This document shows positions 34,799-44,876 of a stretch of DNA of 64,000 nt, one piece after another. This DNA comes from Exiguobacterium sp. s146. Its GTDB lineage: Bacteria; Bacillota; Bacilli; Exiguobacteriales; Exiguobacteriaceae. Location: contig NZ_JACSMA010000001.1 in the NCBI RefSeq assembly GCF_018618415.1, positions 1,054,001 through 1,118,000 on the forward strand, written 5' to 3'. The number at the start of each line of letters is the position of its first letter. Position 1 is the stretch's first letter. The notes beneath the pieces were generated by a model. That model did no database searches, was not told the origin of the DNA, and saw only the letters and a list, made by a program, of their open reading frames with translations. A program made the translations under genes and the position numbers.

Positions 34799-35197
34799 AT
34801 GGCCGATCAATTTCGTCGCTCCAACCCGTTGTTTCCGATTGGAATCGTTCAAGATTTGACGCAACTGACAGGTAGGCAGATTCGGTACTATGAAGAACAG
34901 GGTCTGATTTCGCCTAGTCGGACGGAATCGAAACGACGGCTCTATTCCTTTAATGATGTCGAACGTCTACTCGCGATCAAGGATTTCATCGATCAAGGTT
35001 TCAACTTGGCGGCGATTCGCCATATGCTCGACAATGCGGACGCCAAAGAAGTGGAATCACCAAAAGCACCGGTCGAGGAACCACCGAAGATCTCTGAACA
35101 AGAGTTACACAAACTATTGAAAACACAGCTTCAAGAAGCTGGCCGTTTCAATAAGACGTCGCTCATTCAAGGTGAGCTGTCACGTTTTTATCGATGA
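34799..35197 (+). CDS. glnR: Nitrogen regulator GlnR, MerR family
   Basis: 132 residues. MerR winged helix (about 8-80): [58 protein letters not shown] and a C-terminal tail that in homologues interacts with feedback-inhibited glutamine synthetase ([11 protein letters not shown]). It represses glnRA under nitrogen excess. AAGGAGG is 8 bases before the ATG. Its own box lies upstream and glnA follows 46 bases later in the same unit. Confidence 0.95.
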   Translation: MADQFRRSNPLFPIGIVQDLTQLTGRQIRYYEEQGLISPSRTESKRRLYSFNDVERLLAIKDFIDQGFNLAAIRHMLDNADAKEVESPKAPVEEPPKISEQELHKLLKTQLQEAGRFNKTSLIQGELSRFYR

Positions 35198-35243
35198 CGC
35201 CAGTACATTAACCATTACACAATGTGAGAGGGGACATTTTACC

Positions 35244-36584
35244 ATGGCTAGAAAAACGTTCACGAAAGAAGACATCAAACGGATCGCACAAGAAGAGGAC
35301 GTACGCTTTATTCGTCTTCAATTCACGGATATCCTCGGTACGATTAAAAACGTCGAGGTGCCAATCAGCCAATTGGACAAAGCACTTGATAACAAGATGA
35401 TGTTCGACGGCTCTTCAATCGAAGGTTTCGTACGCATCGAGGAATCAGACATGTACCTCTATCCAGACCTCGACACGTGGGTTGTCTTCCCGTGGACGGA
35501 CGGCAGCGGTAAAGTCGCTCGCTTGATTTGTGATATTTATAACCCAGACGGCACACCGTTCAGCGGTGACCCGCGCGGTAGCTTGAAGCGTAACCTCGAG
35601 CGTATGCAAAAGCTCGGCTTCACAGCGTTCAACGTCGGACCAGAGCCTGAGTTCTTCCTCTTCAAGAAAGACTTGAACGGCAAACCGACACTCGAACTCA
35701 ACGACCAAGGCGGTTACTTCGACTTGGCACCGGTCGACCTCGGTGAGAACTGCCGTAAAGAGATCGTCATCGAACTCGAAAACATGGGCTTCGAAATCGA
35801 AGCGTCACACCACGAAGTCGCTCCTGGACAACACGAAATCGACTTCAAATACGCGGATGCAGTCACTACGGCTGACAACATCCAAACGTTCAAACTCGTC
35901 GTCAAGACGATCGCAGCGAAATACGGCCTCCACGCGACGTTCATGCCGAAGCCACTCTTCGGTGTCAATGGTTCTGGGATGCACGCCAACATGTCGCTCT
36001 TCAAAGGCGACACGAACGTCTTCTACGACCCGAACGGCGAAATGGAATTGTCAGATACAGCCCGTGCCTTCACGGCAGGGATTCTCGAGCATGCTCGTGC
36101 GTTCACGGCCGTCTGTAACCCGACTGTCAACTCGTACAAGCGCCTCGTACCTGGTTACGAAGCACCTTGCTATGTAGCATGGAGCGCGCGCAACCGTTCA
36201 CCACTCGTTCGTGTACCTGCGGCCCGTGGCCTCTCGACGCGTATCGAAGTACGTTCGGTTGACCCAGCGGCGAACCCATACCTCGCCTTGTCGACTCTCT
36301 TGGCTTCTGGCCTTGACGGAATCGAGAAGGACATGGCGGCTCCGAAGCCAATCGACAGCAACATCTACGTGATGGACAAGCCAGAGCGTGTTGCGAACGG
36401 CATCGACGACCTTCCGGCTACACTCTTCGACGCACTCGAAGTCCTTCGTGCCGACAAAGTCGTGATGGATGCTCTCGGTGACCACATCGGTGAACACTTC
36501 CTCGAGTTAAAAGAAATCGAGTGGGATATGTTCCGCACACAAGTGACAGAGTGGGAACGCGATCAGTACATGACGCTCTACTAA
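35244..36584 (+). CDS. glnA: Glutamine synthetase, type I
   Basis: 446 residues, the size of the GSI-alpha (Bacillus) form that lacks the adenylylation loop. Signatures: [22 protein letters not shown] with the feedback-related Arg (about 64), [50 protein letters not shown]. It condenses glutamate and ammonia with ATP in the cytosol. ATG 35244 has GAGAGGGG upstream; an earlier in-frame start at 35172 runs inside glnR. Codon use is that of a highly expressed gene. Confidence 0.97.
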   Translation: MARKTFTKEDIKRIAQEEDVRFIRLQFTDILGTIKNVEVPISQLDKALDNKMMFDGSSIEGFVRIEESDMYLYPDLDTWVVFPWTDGSGKVARLICDIYNPDGTPFSGDPRGSLKRNLERMQKLGFTAFNVGPEPEFFLFKKDLNGKPTLELNDQGGYFDLAPVDLGENCRKEIVIELENMGFEIEASHHEVAPGQHEIDFKYADAVTTADNIQTFKLVVKTIAAKYGLHATFMPKPLFGVNGSGMHANMSLFKGDTNVFYDPNGEMELSDTARAFTAGILEHARAFTAVCNPTVNSYKRLVPGYEAPCYVAWSARNRSPLVRVPAARGLSTRIEVRSVDPAANPYLALSTLLASGLDGIEKDMAAPKPIDSNIYVMDKPERVANGIDDLPATLFDALEVLRADKVVMDALGDHIGEHFLELKEIEWDMFRTQVTEWERDQYMTLY

Positions 36585-36617
36585 GTCGATGAACTGGGGA
36601 CGTTAACCCTACCAATC

Positions 36618-36666
36618 AGAGTCCTGAACGAGTCTTCGCAAGGAGAACTTATTCAGGACTCTTTTT
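36618..36666 (+). terminator. Terminator after glnA
   Basis: AGAGTCCTGAA/TTCAGGACTCT 11-bp stem with a 23-base loop, then five T. Confidence 0.87.
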
Positions 36667-36740
36667 CTGTCATTCTATATAATGAGGGAGCATGGATGGC
36701 TAGATGAGCGCAATAGAAGAAGCGGAAGGAGGTGCAGCAA

Positions 36741-37844
36741 GTGGCACTGGCATTAAAAGAGGTATATCATGAAGACTTTTTGTTCGCGTTTGGACAACGT
36801 GTTCAATCCGTTTACCCATCGTTTGACGTACAGGCGTTTGTCGCATCGATTGTAGATGAATCATGGGAAGCGTTAGCATTGAAAGGACGTACTCGCCGAA
36901 TCTCGACAAGACTCGGGCAGTACTTACCTCCACATTACGAATCGGCTTTGGACGTACTGATTGAAATTGCTGACGATTGTATCGGCTTTCCATATTTATT
37001 CTTTCCGGACTTCGTAGCAGTCCATGGACAGGCGGAAGAACATTGGGAACGTTCGATGTCTGCGCTCGAACTCTTCACGCAGAAATCGTCTTCTGAATTC
37101 GCGATCCGACCGTTTCTGCTTCGTGATTCGAAACGAGTGTTGAATCGCATGATGGCATGGGCCGAGCATCCGAATGAGCATGTACGAAGATTGGCAAGTG
37201 AAGGCTGCCGTCCTCGTCTTCCTTGGGCGGAATCGTTACCGATGTTTAAAGAAGACCCGGCTCCAGTGTTGGCGATTTTAGAGTTATTAAAACAAGACCC
37301 ATCAGTATATGTGAGGAAGAGTGTCGCCAACAACCTCAACGATATCTCGAAAGATCACCCGGAAGTCGTGCTCGCGGTCTCGAAACGTTGGCAGGGCGAA
37401 CATCCTCATACCGATTGGATTATCAGACATGGGTGTCGAACATTGATCAAATCCGCACATCCCGACGCCTTAACCTTGTTCGGATATGCCCAAGATGCGG
37501 CATTAACCGTCCACGCATCGCTTACGATACATCCGAACGTGCTCAGCATCGGGGAGGCGTGCGAGATTCAATACGAGTTGTCGATTCGTCCAGTTGATGA
37601 GGCGTATATTCGAGTCGAATATGCGATTGACTTCATAAAGGCCAACGGGAAAGCGAATCGTAAATCATTCCTGTTAGCAAATCGGATTGTCGCTGGGGGT
37701 GCACGACTTTCAGCGAGCAGAGTGCACAATTGGTCAGATTTGACGACGCGTCGCCATTATCCAGGTGCGCATCGAATCGTTTTGTTGGTAAATGGACGAA
37801 AAGTCGCTGAGAGTCGCATCGTGTTGCATCAACGTGACGATTGA
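36741..37844 (+). CDS. AlkD-like DNA alkylation repair protein
   Basis: 367 residues. Alpha-helical HEAT-like repeats (about 1-270) of the DNA-alkylation-repair family, with LKEVYHEDFLFAFGQRV at the start, MMAWAEHPNEHVRRLASEGCRPRLPWAESLP and YVRKSVANNLNDISKDHPEVVLAV, followed by a C-terminal region of about 90 residues (SIGEACEIQYELSIRPVDEAYIRVEYAIDFIKANG), as in the longer AlkC-like branch. Family members excise alkylated bases without base flipping. GTG 36741 is chosen because AAGGAGG is 9 bases upstream. The gene is AT-richer than glnA. No SOS box precedes it. Confidence 0.8.
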   Translation: MALALKEVYHEDFLFAFGQRVQSVYPSFDVQAFVASIVDESWEALALKGRTRRISTRLGQYLPPHYESALDVLIEIADDCIGFPYLFFPDFVAVHGQAEEHWERSMSALELFTQKSSSEFAIRPFLLRDSKRVLNRMMAWAEHPNEHVRRLASEGCRPRLPWAESLPMFKEDPAPVLAILELLKQDPSVYVRKSVANNLNDISKDHPEVVLAVSKRWQGEHPHTDWIIRHGCRTLIKSAHPDALTLFGYAQDAALTVHASLTIHPNVLSIGEACEIQYELSIRPVDEAYIRVEYAIDFIKANGKANRKSFLLANRIVAGGARLSASRVHNWSDLTTRRHYPGAHRIVLLVNGRKVAESRIVLHQRDD

Positions 37845-37876
37845 TTTATACTCTCGGATTCAATAAGCGGTCCGAA

Positions 37877-37915
37877 AAAAGGGCAACCCTGTCTAGTCGA
37901 CGGGGTTGCCCTTTT
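37877..37915. terminator. Bidirectional terminator
   Basis: AAAAGGGCAACCC/GGGTTGCCCTTTT 13-bp stem, between the AlkD-like gene and the convergent DUF2227 gene. Confidence 0.9.
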
Positions 37916-37934
37916 GGACGTATCGCATAAATGA

Positions 37935-38375
37935 TTAAAAGGCACGTTTGAAGAACGTGGACGCATAGTCGAGCGTCGTATGTAGCGTCGTCGCGAAGAC
38001 GAGCCCGAAGAAACAGGCCGCCCCGTTCAGGTCGAGCCACGATTTGGCAGCTTCTTCATACGGCGTGAACGTAAGCACGAGCGTGAGCGGGAAACCGAGA
38101 TAGATGACCCGAATGAGATCGCTCAAGAGCGGCAGGTGTGAGAATAACGACCGATGGGGCATGATCTTCACGTAAGGGAGCCAAAAGCCCCGGAGCGGTC
38201 CCCAGCGATAATAGGCGTCCGACTTCAAATCAAGGTCCGGGGAGAGCCAGAACGTCCCAATCAAAGCGCCGAGTAGGAATACGGTCGGGACATCGATGTC
38301 AATAAAAGGCGTGGCAATCGCAAGAGCACCGATTGCCACGAGATTCGTACGGGTATGTGTCTTGCCACTCGCCAT
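37935..38375 (-). CDS. DUF2227 family metal-binding-like membrane protein
   Basis: 146 residues. ASGKTHTRTNLVA at the start, the acidic WLSPDLDL, and PHRSLFSHLPLLSDLIR are the conserved His/Asp motifs of DUF2227 (putative metal-dependent, membrane-associated). Hydrophobic segments near 10-45, 88-105 and 118-135. Its ATG shares the A of the lexA TAA stop (TAATG), so it is translationally coupled to lexA and should be co-expressed with it. Function unknown. Confidence 0.78.
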   Translation of the reverse strand: MASGKTHTRTNLVAIGALAIATPFIDIDVPTVFLLGALIGTFWLSPDLDLKSDAYYRWGPLRGFWLPYVKIMPHRSLFSHLPLLSDLIRVIYLGFPLTLVLTFTPYEEAAKSWLDLNGAACFFGLVFATTLHTTLDYASTFFKRAF

Positions 38376-38995
38376 TAGTGAATCGTCCGGTATACACCGA
38401 TCACCTTCCCTAAAATCGACACGTTATCGAAATACATCGCTTCAAGTTCATCGTTCTCCGGTTGGAGGCGCACTTTCGAAGCTTCTTTATAAATTCGCTT
38501 CACGGTCGCTTCGCCTTCATCTGTCATGGCGACGACAATCTCTCCATTGTCGGCCGTGTTCTGTTGGCGGACGAGGACACGATCCCCATCCAAGATGCCG
38601 GCGTTAATCATCGAGTCTCCCGAAACCGAGAGCATATAGACGTTGTCGGAACCGACGACGTGGGCCGGGAGCGGGAAATGTTCTTCCACGTTCTCGATTG
38701 CCGTGATCGGCGTACCGGCCGTGACTTTCCCGATGACAGGCACGTACATGACGGCATCATGGTCTTCGACGACTGACATCTCTTCATCTAAAATCTCGAT
38801 GGCACGGGGCTTCGTCTTGTCACGTCGAATCAATCCACGCTTCTCCAGACGGTCCAAGTGGCCGTGAACGGTCGAGCTCGAAGCGAGTCCGACTGCCTCA
38901 CCGATTTCACGAACAGAAGGGGGATACCCTTTCGCCCGAACTTCGGTTTTTATAAAATCAAGAATCTGTTGTTGTCTTGCTGACATTTTTTTCAA
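38375..38995 (-). CDS. lexA: SOS repressor LexA
   Basis: 206 residues. N-terminal winged helix ([47 protein letters not shown]), a cleavage site near VTAG (Ala-Gly, about 92), then the S24 peptidase domain with the catalytic Ser in [16 protein letters not shown] and Lys in [15 protein letters not shown]. It represses SOS genes until RecA filaments trigger self-cleavage. The start is TTG 38995: GAGGTG lies 7 bases before it, whereas the next ATG is 15 bases from that site. A perfect LexA box lies upstream. Confidence 0.96.
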   Translation of the reverse strand: MKKMSARQQQILDFIKTEVRAKGYPPSVREIGEAVGLASSSTVHGHLDRLEKRGLIRRDKTKPRAIEILDEEMSVVEDHDAVMYVPVIGKVTAGTPITAIENVEEHFPLPAHVVGSDNVYMLSVSGDSMINAGILDGDRVLVRQQNTADNGEIVVAMTDEGEATVKRIYKEASKVRLQPENDELEAMYFDNVSILGKVIGVYRTIH

Positions 38996-39081
38996 TGGAT
39001 TTCACCTCGATTATGTCGAATAACCTGCGAACGCATCCTATTCTTTATGGGTTTAGTTTAACACAAGAACACATGAGCGCA

Positions 39082-39095
39082 CAAACATTCGTTCG
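39082..39095 (-). promoter_or_regulatory. LexA box of lexA
   Basis: Minus strand CGAACGAATGTTTG matches CGAACRNRYGTTYG at every position. It overlaps the -35 of a minus-strand promoter candidate (TTGTGC, 18 bases, TAAACT), so LexA should autoregulate. Confidence 0.87.
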
Positions 39096-39106
39096 TTTTT
39101 TTCTGC

Positions 39107-39136
39107 TTGACCGAACAGAAGTTCTTGTTTTATGAT
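39107..39136 (+). promoter_or_regulatory. Promoter of the yneA-like unit with a LexA box in its spacer
   Basis: TTGACC (39107-39112), 18 bases, TATGAT (39131-39136). The LexA box CGAACAGAAGTTCT (39112-39125) fills the spacer. Confidence 0.82.
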
Positions 39137-39149
39137 GAGAACAGATAAA

Positions 39150-39179
39150 CGAACAGACGTTCTCGAGAACGTGTATTCT
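39150..39179 (+). promoter_or_regulatory. Two further LexA boxes in the yneA-like leader
   Basis: CGAACAGACGTTCT (39150-39163, core GAAC-N4-GTTC perfect) and AGAACGTGTATTCT (39166-39179, one mismatch in the core). They lie downstream of the promoter, before the RBS. Confidence 0.8.
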
Positions 39180-39200
39180 TATTCCCAGGAGGTAATCGTT

Positions 39201-39437
39201 ATGAGAGACACAATCAATGGAATCATTTTAGTCGGCATGTTGGCACTTGGAATGTTCGCGTTTTATATGGTCGGGGAGATGCGCCACGACGTCGACGTCG
39301 TCGCGACCGAACCGGTGATTGAACATAGCGTCGAAGAAGAAGTCGCTTTGACGGAGGCTGAGTCACTCGAAGCACAGCTTCTCGCCGAACGGGCTGAGGA
39401 AGAAGACGACAAGACGACGTGGTTCGCCGCCGAATAA
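39201..39437 (+). CDS. SOS-controlled small membrane protein in the yneA position
   Basis: 78 residues. One transmembrane helix (about 7-25, GIILVGMLALGMFAFYMVG) near the N-terminus, then a strongly acidic tail (EEEVALTEAESLEAQLLAERAEEEDD). AGGAGG is 8 bases before ATG 39201. B. subtilis has the cell division inhibitor YneA, with a membrane helix and a LysM domain, in exactly this place divergent from lexA and before yneB. This protein keeps the membrane anchor but has no LysM domain, so by position and control it is a candidate SOS division inhibitor, though homology cannot be claimed from sequence. Three LexA boxes precede it. Confidence 0.75.
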   Translation: MRDTINGIILVGMLALGMFAFYMVGEMRHDVDVVATEPVIEHSVEEEVALTEAESLEAQLLAERAEEEDDKTTWFAAE

Positions 39438-39479
39438 TCTTTTCTGATTGCGAATAGTCCCCGAACCTGTGTATCGTAG

Positions 39480-40154
<675 letters not shown>

Positions 40155-40214
40155 TTCCTGCTCGCTGATTTTGTACAGTAGAAGAACAAATTCAGTAGAG
40201 AGGGGGCGAGCCTG

Positions 40215-40448
40215 ATGCTAGCACCTGAACAGTTGGAGCGAATCAATTTTCTCGCCAACAAAGCGAAGACCGATGGACTGTCATCACAAGAGATGGACGA
40301 GCAGCAAGCGCTGCGCCAACAATATTTGAAAGCGTTCCGCCAATCATTCAAATCACAGATGATGGGGATGAAGGTCGTCGATCCAGACGGAAACGACGTG
40401 ACGCCTGAAAAATTGAAAGACGAGCAGAAACGACATCGCTCAGAGTGA
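40215..40448 (+). CDS. ynzC: DUF896 protein YnzC
   Basis: 77 residues. LERINFLANKAKTDGLSSQEMDEQQALRQQYLKAFRQSFKSQMMGMKVVDPDGNDVTP is the DUF896 (UPF0291) pattern, a small helical hairpin. Last gene of the SOS-induced yneA-yneB-ynzC operon in B. subtilis; function unknown. GAGGGGG is upstream of ATG 40215; a terminator follows immediately. Confidence 0.92.
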   Translation: MLAPEQLERINFLANKAKTDGLSSQEMDEQQALRQQYLKAFRQSFKSQMMGMKVVDPDGNDVTPEKLKDEQKRHRSE

Positions 40449-40454
40449 CCACGA

Positions 40455-40490
40455 ATGCACATCCTATTTCATATAGGGTGTGCATGTTTG
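40455..40490 (+). terminator. Terminator after ynzC
   Basis: ATGCACATCCTA/TAGGGTGTGCAT 12-bp stem with one wobble, 7-base loop, then an interrupted T-run. Confidence 0.78.
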
Positions 40491-40584
40491 TTATACGCGA
40501 ACGGCGATCAGGGGGGCCTATTGGACCGTTTTCAAGCGAAAGAAAGTAAACGATTCCAATCAATGTGTTATACTAATTAATTAG

Positions 40585-40613
40585 TTGTGACACACGAATG
40601 AGTGTGCTAAAAT
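40585..40613 (+). promoter_or_regulatory. tkt promoter, sigma-A type
   Basis: TTGTGA (40585-40590), 17 bases, TAAAAT (40608-40613). The spacer contains CACAC-GAATGA-GTGTG, an inverted repeat. Confidence 0.7.
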
Positions 40614-40655
40614 ATGACGGGTAGAAACTTTGTAACAACAGAGAGGATGAAATTA

Positions 40656-42638
40656 GTGGAAACAACTACTAAAGAATTATTAGCGATTAACTCGATTCGG
40701 ACGCTCTCGATTGATGCGGTCCAAAAAGCGAACTCTGGTCACCCGGGGATGCCGATGGGTGCGGCTCCGATGGCGTTCACACTTTGGACGGATAAAATGC
40801 GTCACAACCCGAAAAACCCGAACTGGTTCAACCGCGATCGGTTCGTTCTTTCAGCGGGACACGGTTCGATGCTCTTGTACTCGCTTCTTCACTTATCTGG
40901 TTACGACCTTTCACTCGACGATCTCAAATCGTTCCGTCAAATGGATTCGAAGACGCCTGGACACCCAGAGTACCGTCACACGGCCGGTGTCGACGCGACG
41001 ACTGGACCGCTCGGCCAAGGGATCGCCATGGCAGTCGGTATGGCGATGGCTGAGAAGCATTTGGAAGCAACATACAACCGTGATGAGTTCAAAGTGGTTG
41101 ACCACTTCACGTATGGGATTTGCGGAGACGGTGACTTGATGGAAGGCGTGTCGGCAGAAGCTGCCTCACTCGCTGGTCACTTGAAACTCGGCAAGCTCGT
41201 CGTCCTTTACGATTCAAACGACATCTCACTCGATGGCGACCTTCACAAGTCGTTCTCAGAGAGCGTCGAAGATCGTTTCAACGCTTACGGCTGGCAAGTG
41301 ATTCGCGTCGAAGACGGCACGGATATCGATACGATCGCGAAAGCAATCGATGAAGCGAAAGCGGAAACGTCGAAACCGACCCTCATCGAAGTGAAGACGG
41401 TCATCGGTTTCGGTTCACCGAACAAGTCAGGGAAATCAGCCTCACACGGCGCGCCGCTCGGCGAAGCTGAGATCGAACTCACGAAACAGTTCTATAAGTG
41501 GGAAGGCGAGAACTTCTACGTACCGACCGAAGTGTACGACTTGTTCAACGAGAAAGTCGTTGAGCCAGGCGCCAAAGCGGAAGCGGACTGGAACGAACTC
41601 GTCGCGGCTTACAAATCGACACACCCTGAACTCGGTGCCCAATTCGAGCGTGCAATGAACAACGAGCTTCCAGAAGGCTGGGACAGCGAATTGCCGACGT
41701 TCGAAGTCGGTTCGAAGAAAGCGACACGCCAAACGAGCGGTGAAGTGTTGAATGCGATCGCCAAGGCAGTCCCGACACTCTTTGGTGGCTCGGCTGACCT
41801 CGCGGGTTCGAACAACACGATGATTAAAGGTGCTGCGGACTTCGATGAAGATCCAGCAGGGCGTAACATCTGGTTCGGTGTCCGTGAATTCGCGATGGCT
41901 GCTGCCGTCAACGGTATGGCACTCCACGGTGGAGTCCTTCCGTACGGTGCGACATTCTTCGTCTTCTCAGACTACTTGCGTCCAGCGGTTCGACTCGCGG
42001 CCCTCATGGGAATCCCATCGACGTTCGTCTTGACGCACGATTCGATCGCGGTCGGCGAAGATGGCCCGACGCACGAGCCGGTCGAGCACTTGATGAGCTT
42101 CCGTGCGATGCCAAACTTGTCTGTCCTCCGTCCTGCTGACGGGAAAGAGACGATTGCGGCTTGGAAACAAGCAGTCACAACGAAGACGACACCATCGCTT
42201 CTCGTCTTGACGCGTCAAGCGATACCAGAACTCGAAGGCACGTCGATTGAAGACGCGGCCAAAGGTGGTTACGTCGTCGCCGGTAACTCGAGCGAGGCGG
42301 ACGTCCTTCTTCTCGGTACAGGCTCTGAAGTCCACGTCCTCGTTGAAGCGCGCGAAGCACTCGCGGCTGACGGTGTGAACGCGGCTGTCGTCTCGATGCC
42401 TTCGTGGGAATTGTTCGAAGCGCAATCGGCAGAATACAAAGAGTCGGTGCTTCCATCGTCCATCACGAAGCGCGTCTCGCTTGAAGCGGGCGCGACACTC
42501 GGCTGGTACAAATACGTCGGATTCGGCGGTAAAGTACTCGGCATCGACAAGTTCGGCGCCTCTGCCCCTGGGGATCTCCTCATGAAAGAATATGGCATGT
42601 CGGTCGACAACGTCGTCGCTGCCGTCAAATCACTTTAA
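40656..42638 (+). CDS. tkt: Transketolase
   Basis: 660 residues. Thiamine-diphosphate enzyme of the pentose phosphate pathway moving two-carbon units between sugar phosphates. N-terminal [15 protein letters not shown] and [14 protein letters not shown]; ThDP/Mg site in [22 protein letters not shown]; Pyr domain with [21 protein letters not shown]-terminal domain with [11 protein letters not shown]. Start choice: GTG 40656 has GAGAGG 9 bases upstream and gives an N-terminus like other Bacillota transketolases; ATG 40647 would abut the RBS. Confidence 0.96.
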   Translation: METTTKELLAINSIRTLSIDAVQKANSGHPGMPMGAAPMAFTLWTDKMRHNPKNPNWFNRDRFVLSAGHGSMLLYSLLHLSGYDLSLDDLKSFRQMDSKTPGHPEYRHTAGVDATTGPLGQGIAMAVGMAMAEKHLEATYNRDEFKVVDHFTYGICGDGDLMEGVSAEAASLAGHLKLGKLVVLYDSNDISLDGDLHKSFSESVEDRFNAYGWQVIRVEDGTDIDTIAKAIDEAKAETSKPTLIEVKTVIGFGSPNKSGKSASHGAPLGEAEIELTKQFYKWEGENFYVPTEVYDLFNEKVVEPGAKAEADWNELVAAYKSTHPELGAQFERAMNNELPEGWDSELPTFEVGSKKATRQTSGEVLNAIAKAVPTLFGGSADLAGSNNTMIKGAADFDEDPAGRNIWFGVREFAMAAAVNGMALHGGVLPYGATFFVFSDYLRPAVRLAALMGIPSTFVLTHDSIAVGEDGPTHEPVEHLMSFRAMPNLSVLRPADGKETIAAWKQAVTTKTTPSLLVLTRQAIPELEGTSIEDAAKGGYVVAGNSSEADVLLLGTGSEVHVLVEAREALAADGVNAAVVSMPSWELFEAQSAEYKESVLPSSITKRVSLEAGATLGWYKYVGFGGKVLGIDKFGASAPGDLLMKEYGMSVDNVVAAVKSL

Positions 42639-42650
42639 TCGCTTGCGAGC

Positions 42651-42687
42651 AGTGGTGGCCCATCGTTTTGGGTCACCACTTTTTTTA
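42651..42687 (+). terminator. Terminator after tkt
   Basis: AGTGGTGGCCC/GGGTCACCACT stem with one wobble, 8-base loop, seven T. Confidence 0.9.
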
Positions 42688-42761
42688 CAGACGACTAGCG
42701 AATTAGCGTAATATAGTGTATAGTAAAAAACGATGTTTCATATGGTAGAGGAGGTTAAGCC

Positions 42762-42992
42762 TTGAGTACATTATTCTGGATTCTTCTGATCGTGGCAGCA
42801 CTAATCGGGGGTATTGCGATCGGTTTCTTTATCGCTCGTAAATACATGATGAACTACCTCGAACAGAACCCGCCGATCAACGAAGATATGATTCGTACAT
42901 TGATGATGCAAATGGGTCAAAAGCCGTCACAGAAGAAAGTTAACCAAGTGATGCGTGCCATGAACGTTCAAATGAAGAACGAAAAGAAATAA
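42762..42992 (+). CDS. yneF: UPF0154 membrane protein YneF
   Basis: 76 residues. A single N-terminal transmembrane helix (about 4-26, [20 protein letters not shown]), then the family motif [43 protein letters not shown]. Function unknown; always next to tkt in bacilli. TTG start at 42762, 8 bases after GAGGAGG. Confidence 0.93.
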   Translation: MSTLFWILLIVAALIGGIAIGFFIARKYMMNYLEQNPPINEDMIRTLMMQMGQKPSQKKVNQVMRAMNVQMKNEKK

Positions 42993-43006
42993 AACGGATT
43001 GACCGA

Positions 43007-43035
43007 AGCACTTTGCGCCCGCAAAGTGCTTTTTT
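43007..43035 (+). terminator. Terminator after yneF
   Basis: AGCACTTTGC/GCAAAGTGCT stem, 4-base loop, six T. Confidence 0.92.
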
Positions 43036-43127
43036 CATCCAGTTTTTGTTAGACAATCGAACAAACTTTCGCTAATCTAATAGAATAGTCTGAATTCAAG
43101 ACGACATAGGGGGTGTTTCCAATTCGT

Positions 43128-44876
43128 GTGTTCAAACAACTGGCTTGGTTCTTCAAGCTCGAATGGCGGACGTATGCGCTCGGCATCGTCCTACTCATGT
43201 TCGTCGCGGCGCTCGAGCTCGTGCCGCCACGCATCATCGGCCGAATCGTCGATGAAATCAACCGAGAATCGCTCGAAACGGATTTATTGTGGCTCTTGCT
43301 CGGCGGACTCGCGGCCGTCGGAATCGGGAACTACGTGGCCCGTTTCTTCTGGCGATACTTTATCTTCGGCGCCTCGATTCGGCTCGGCCGGATGTTACGG
43401 AGTCAGCTCTATCGCCACTTCACCGATTTAGATCAACGCTTTTATAAGAAGTCGCGGGTCGGAGATTTGATGGCCCATGCGACGAACGATGTGCAAGCCG
43501 TCTCGACGACGGCGGGTGCGGGGATTTTGACACTCGTCGACAGTATTACGATGGGGACGTTCGTCATCATCACGATGGTGACGACGATCAGTTGGAAGTT
43601 GACGGTCGTGGCGCTGTTGCCGCTACCGGTCATGGTCGCGTTGACGACACGATACGGCAAACTATTACATAACCGGTTCGGGGTCGCCCAGGCGGCGTTC
43701 TCCGAACTGAATGACAAAGTCCAAGAGAGCGTCAGTGGCGTCCGGGTCTTGAAATCGACTGGGGAAGTCGGCCGCGACGTCGACTCGTTCGAGAAGTTAT
43801 CGGACGAGGTCATGGCGAAGAACGTTCGCGTCGCCAAAATCGATGCCTTGTACGATCCGACCATCTTCGGAATCGTCGGCCTCTCGTATATCCTGTCGAT
43901 TGGTTATGGCGCCTATTTGATTGAACAAGGCGAGCTGACGATCGGTCAAATCGTCAGCTTCACGGCGTATCTCGGCTTGCTCACTTGGCCGATGCTCGCG
44001 TTCGGCTGGCTGTTCAATATCGTCGAACGCGGTCGTGCATCGTACGATCGGATTGAGCGGATGCTCGCCGTCAAACCAGAGATTCAAGATGACCCGTTGG
44101 CGGCGACGAAACTCGCGCATTCGGAAATCGAGGCGGACATTCATGTCTTTCGCTATGATGAGACGCCAGTCTTGCAGGACGTGTCGTTCCGGATTGAACG
44201 CGGTCGCACGCTCGGCATCGTCGGGCGGACCGGTTCCGGTAAAACGACGCTCGTTCGATTGTTGACGCGGGAGTATGATGTCCATGACGGCACCATCAAA
44301 ATCGGGGGCATCAACATTCGACAAGTGAAAAAGTCACTTCTGCTCGACAAGGTCGCCGTCGTGCCGCAGGACCATTTCTTGTTCAGCGACTCGATCGCGA
44401 ACAATATCGCGTTCGGCAAACCGGAAGCGAAACTCGACGAGGTTATGGAGGCGGCCAAAATCGCCGAAGTGCATGATGACATCATGCGGTTACCGGAAGG
44501 ATACGCCACACTCGTCGGCGAACGGGGCGTGACACTATCGGGCGGCCAGAAACAACGGATTTCAATCGCGCGTGCCCTTATGATTGAGGCGGACGTATTG
44601 ATTCTTGACGACGCCCTCTCTGCCGTCGATGCGAAGACGGAAGAAGCGATCATCGATCATTTCCGAGCCGGGAATCCCGATCAGTCCCGCTTGATCGTGG
44701 CGCACCGATTGTCCGCCGTCGAGCACGCCGATGAGATTCTCGTCCTCGAAGACGGTCGCATCATTCAACGGGGCCGGCATCAGGACTTGATTCGCGAACC
44801 GGGATGGTACAAAGACACGTATGATCGTCAACAGCTCGAAGCAATCGTAGAAGGGGGTGGCCACCATGAAGCATGA
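43128..44876 (+). CDS. yheI: Heterodimeric ABC exporter subunit, BmrC/YheI type
   Basis: 582 residues: six membrane helices (about 1-310) fused to an ATPase domain (330-575). Walker A GRTGSGKTT, signature TLSGGQKQR, but the Walker B ends ILDDALSAVD with Asp in place of the catalytic Glu, the degenerate-site pattern of BmrC. With the next gene it should form an exporter for drugs or lipids. Start uncertain: GTG 43128 follows AGGGGG by 15 bases; an ATT codon at 43122 has ideal spacing and would give the homologous N-terminal length; GTG 43113 overlaps the RBS. Not adjacent to these genes in B. subtilis. Confidence 0.9.
   Translation: MFKQLAWFFKLEWRTYALGIVLLMFVAALELVPPRIIGRIVDEINRESLETDLLWLLLGGLAAVGIGNYVARFFWRYFIFGASIRLGRMLRSQLYRHFTDLDQRFYKKSRVGDLMAHATNDVQAVSTTAGAGILTLVDSITMGTFVIITMVTTISWKLTVVALLPLPVMVALTTRYGKLLHNRFGVAQAAFSELNDKVQESVSGVRVLKSTGEVGRDVDSFEKLSDEVMAKNVRVAKIDALYDPTIFGIVGLSYILSIGYGAYLIEQGELTIGQIVSFTAYLGLLTWPMLAFGWLFNIVERGRASYDRIERMLAVKPEIQDDPLAATKLAHSEIEADIHVFRYDETPVLQDVSFRIERGRTLGIVGRTGSGKTTLVRLLTREYDVHDGTIKIGGINIRQVKKSLLLDKVAVVPQDHFLFSDSIANNIAFGKPEAKLDEVMEAAKIAEVHDDIMRLPEGYATLVGERGVTLSGGQKQRISIARALMIEADVLILDDALSAVDAKTEEAIIDHFRAGNPDQSRLIVAHRLSAVEHADEILVLEDGRIIQRGRHQDLIREPGWYKDTYDRQQLEAIVEGGGHHEA

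Noticed and set aside
40546-40559. cre site upstream of tkt
   Set aside because: AGTAAACGATTCCA has two mismatches to the consensus and is far from the better promoter.
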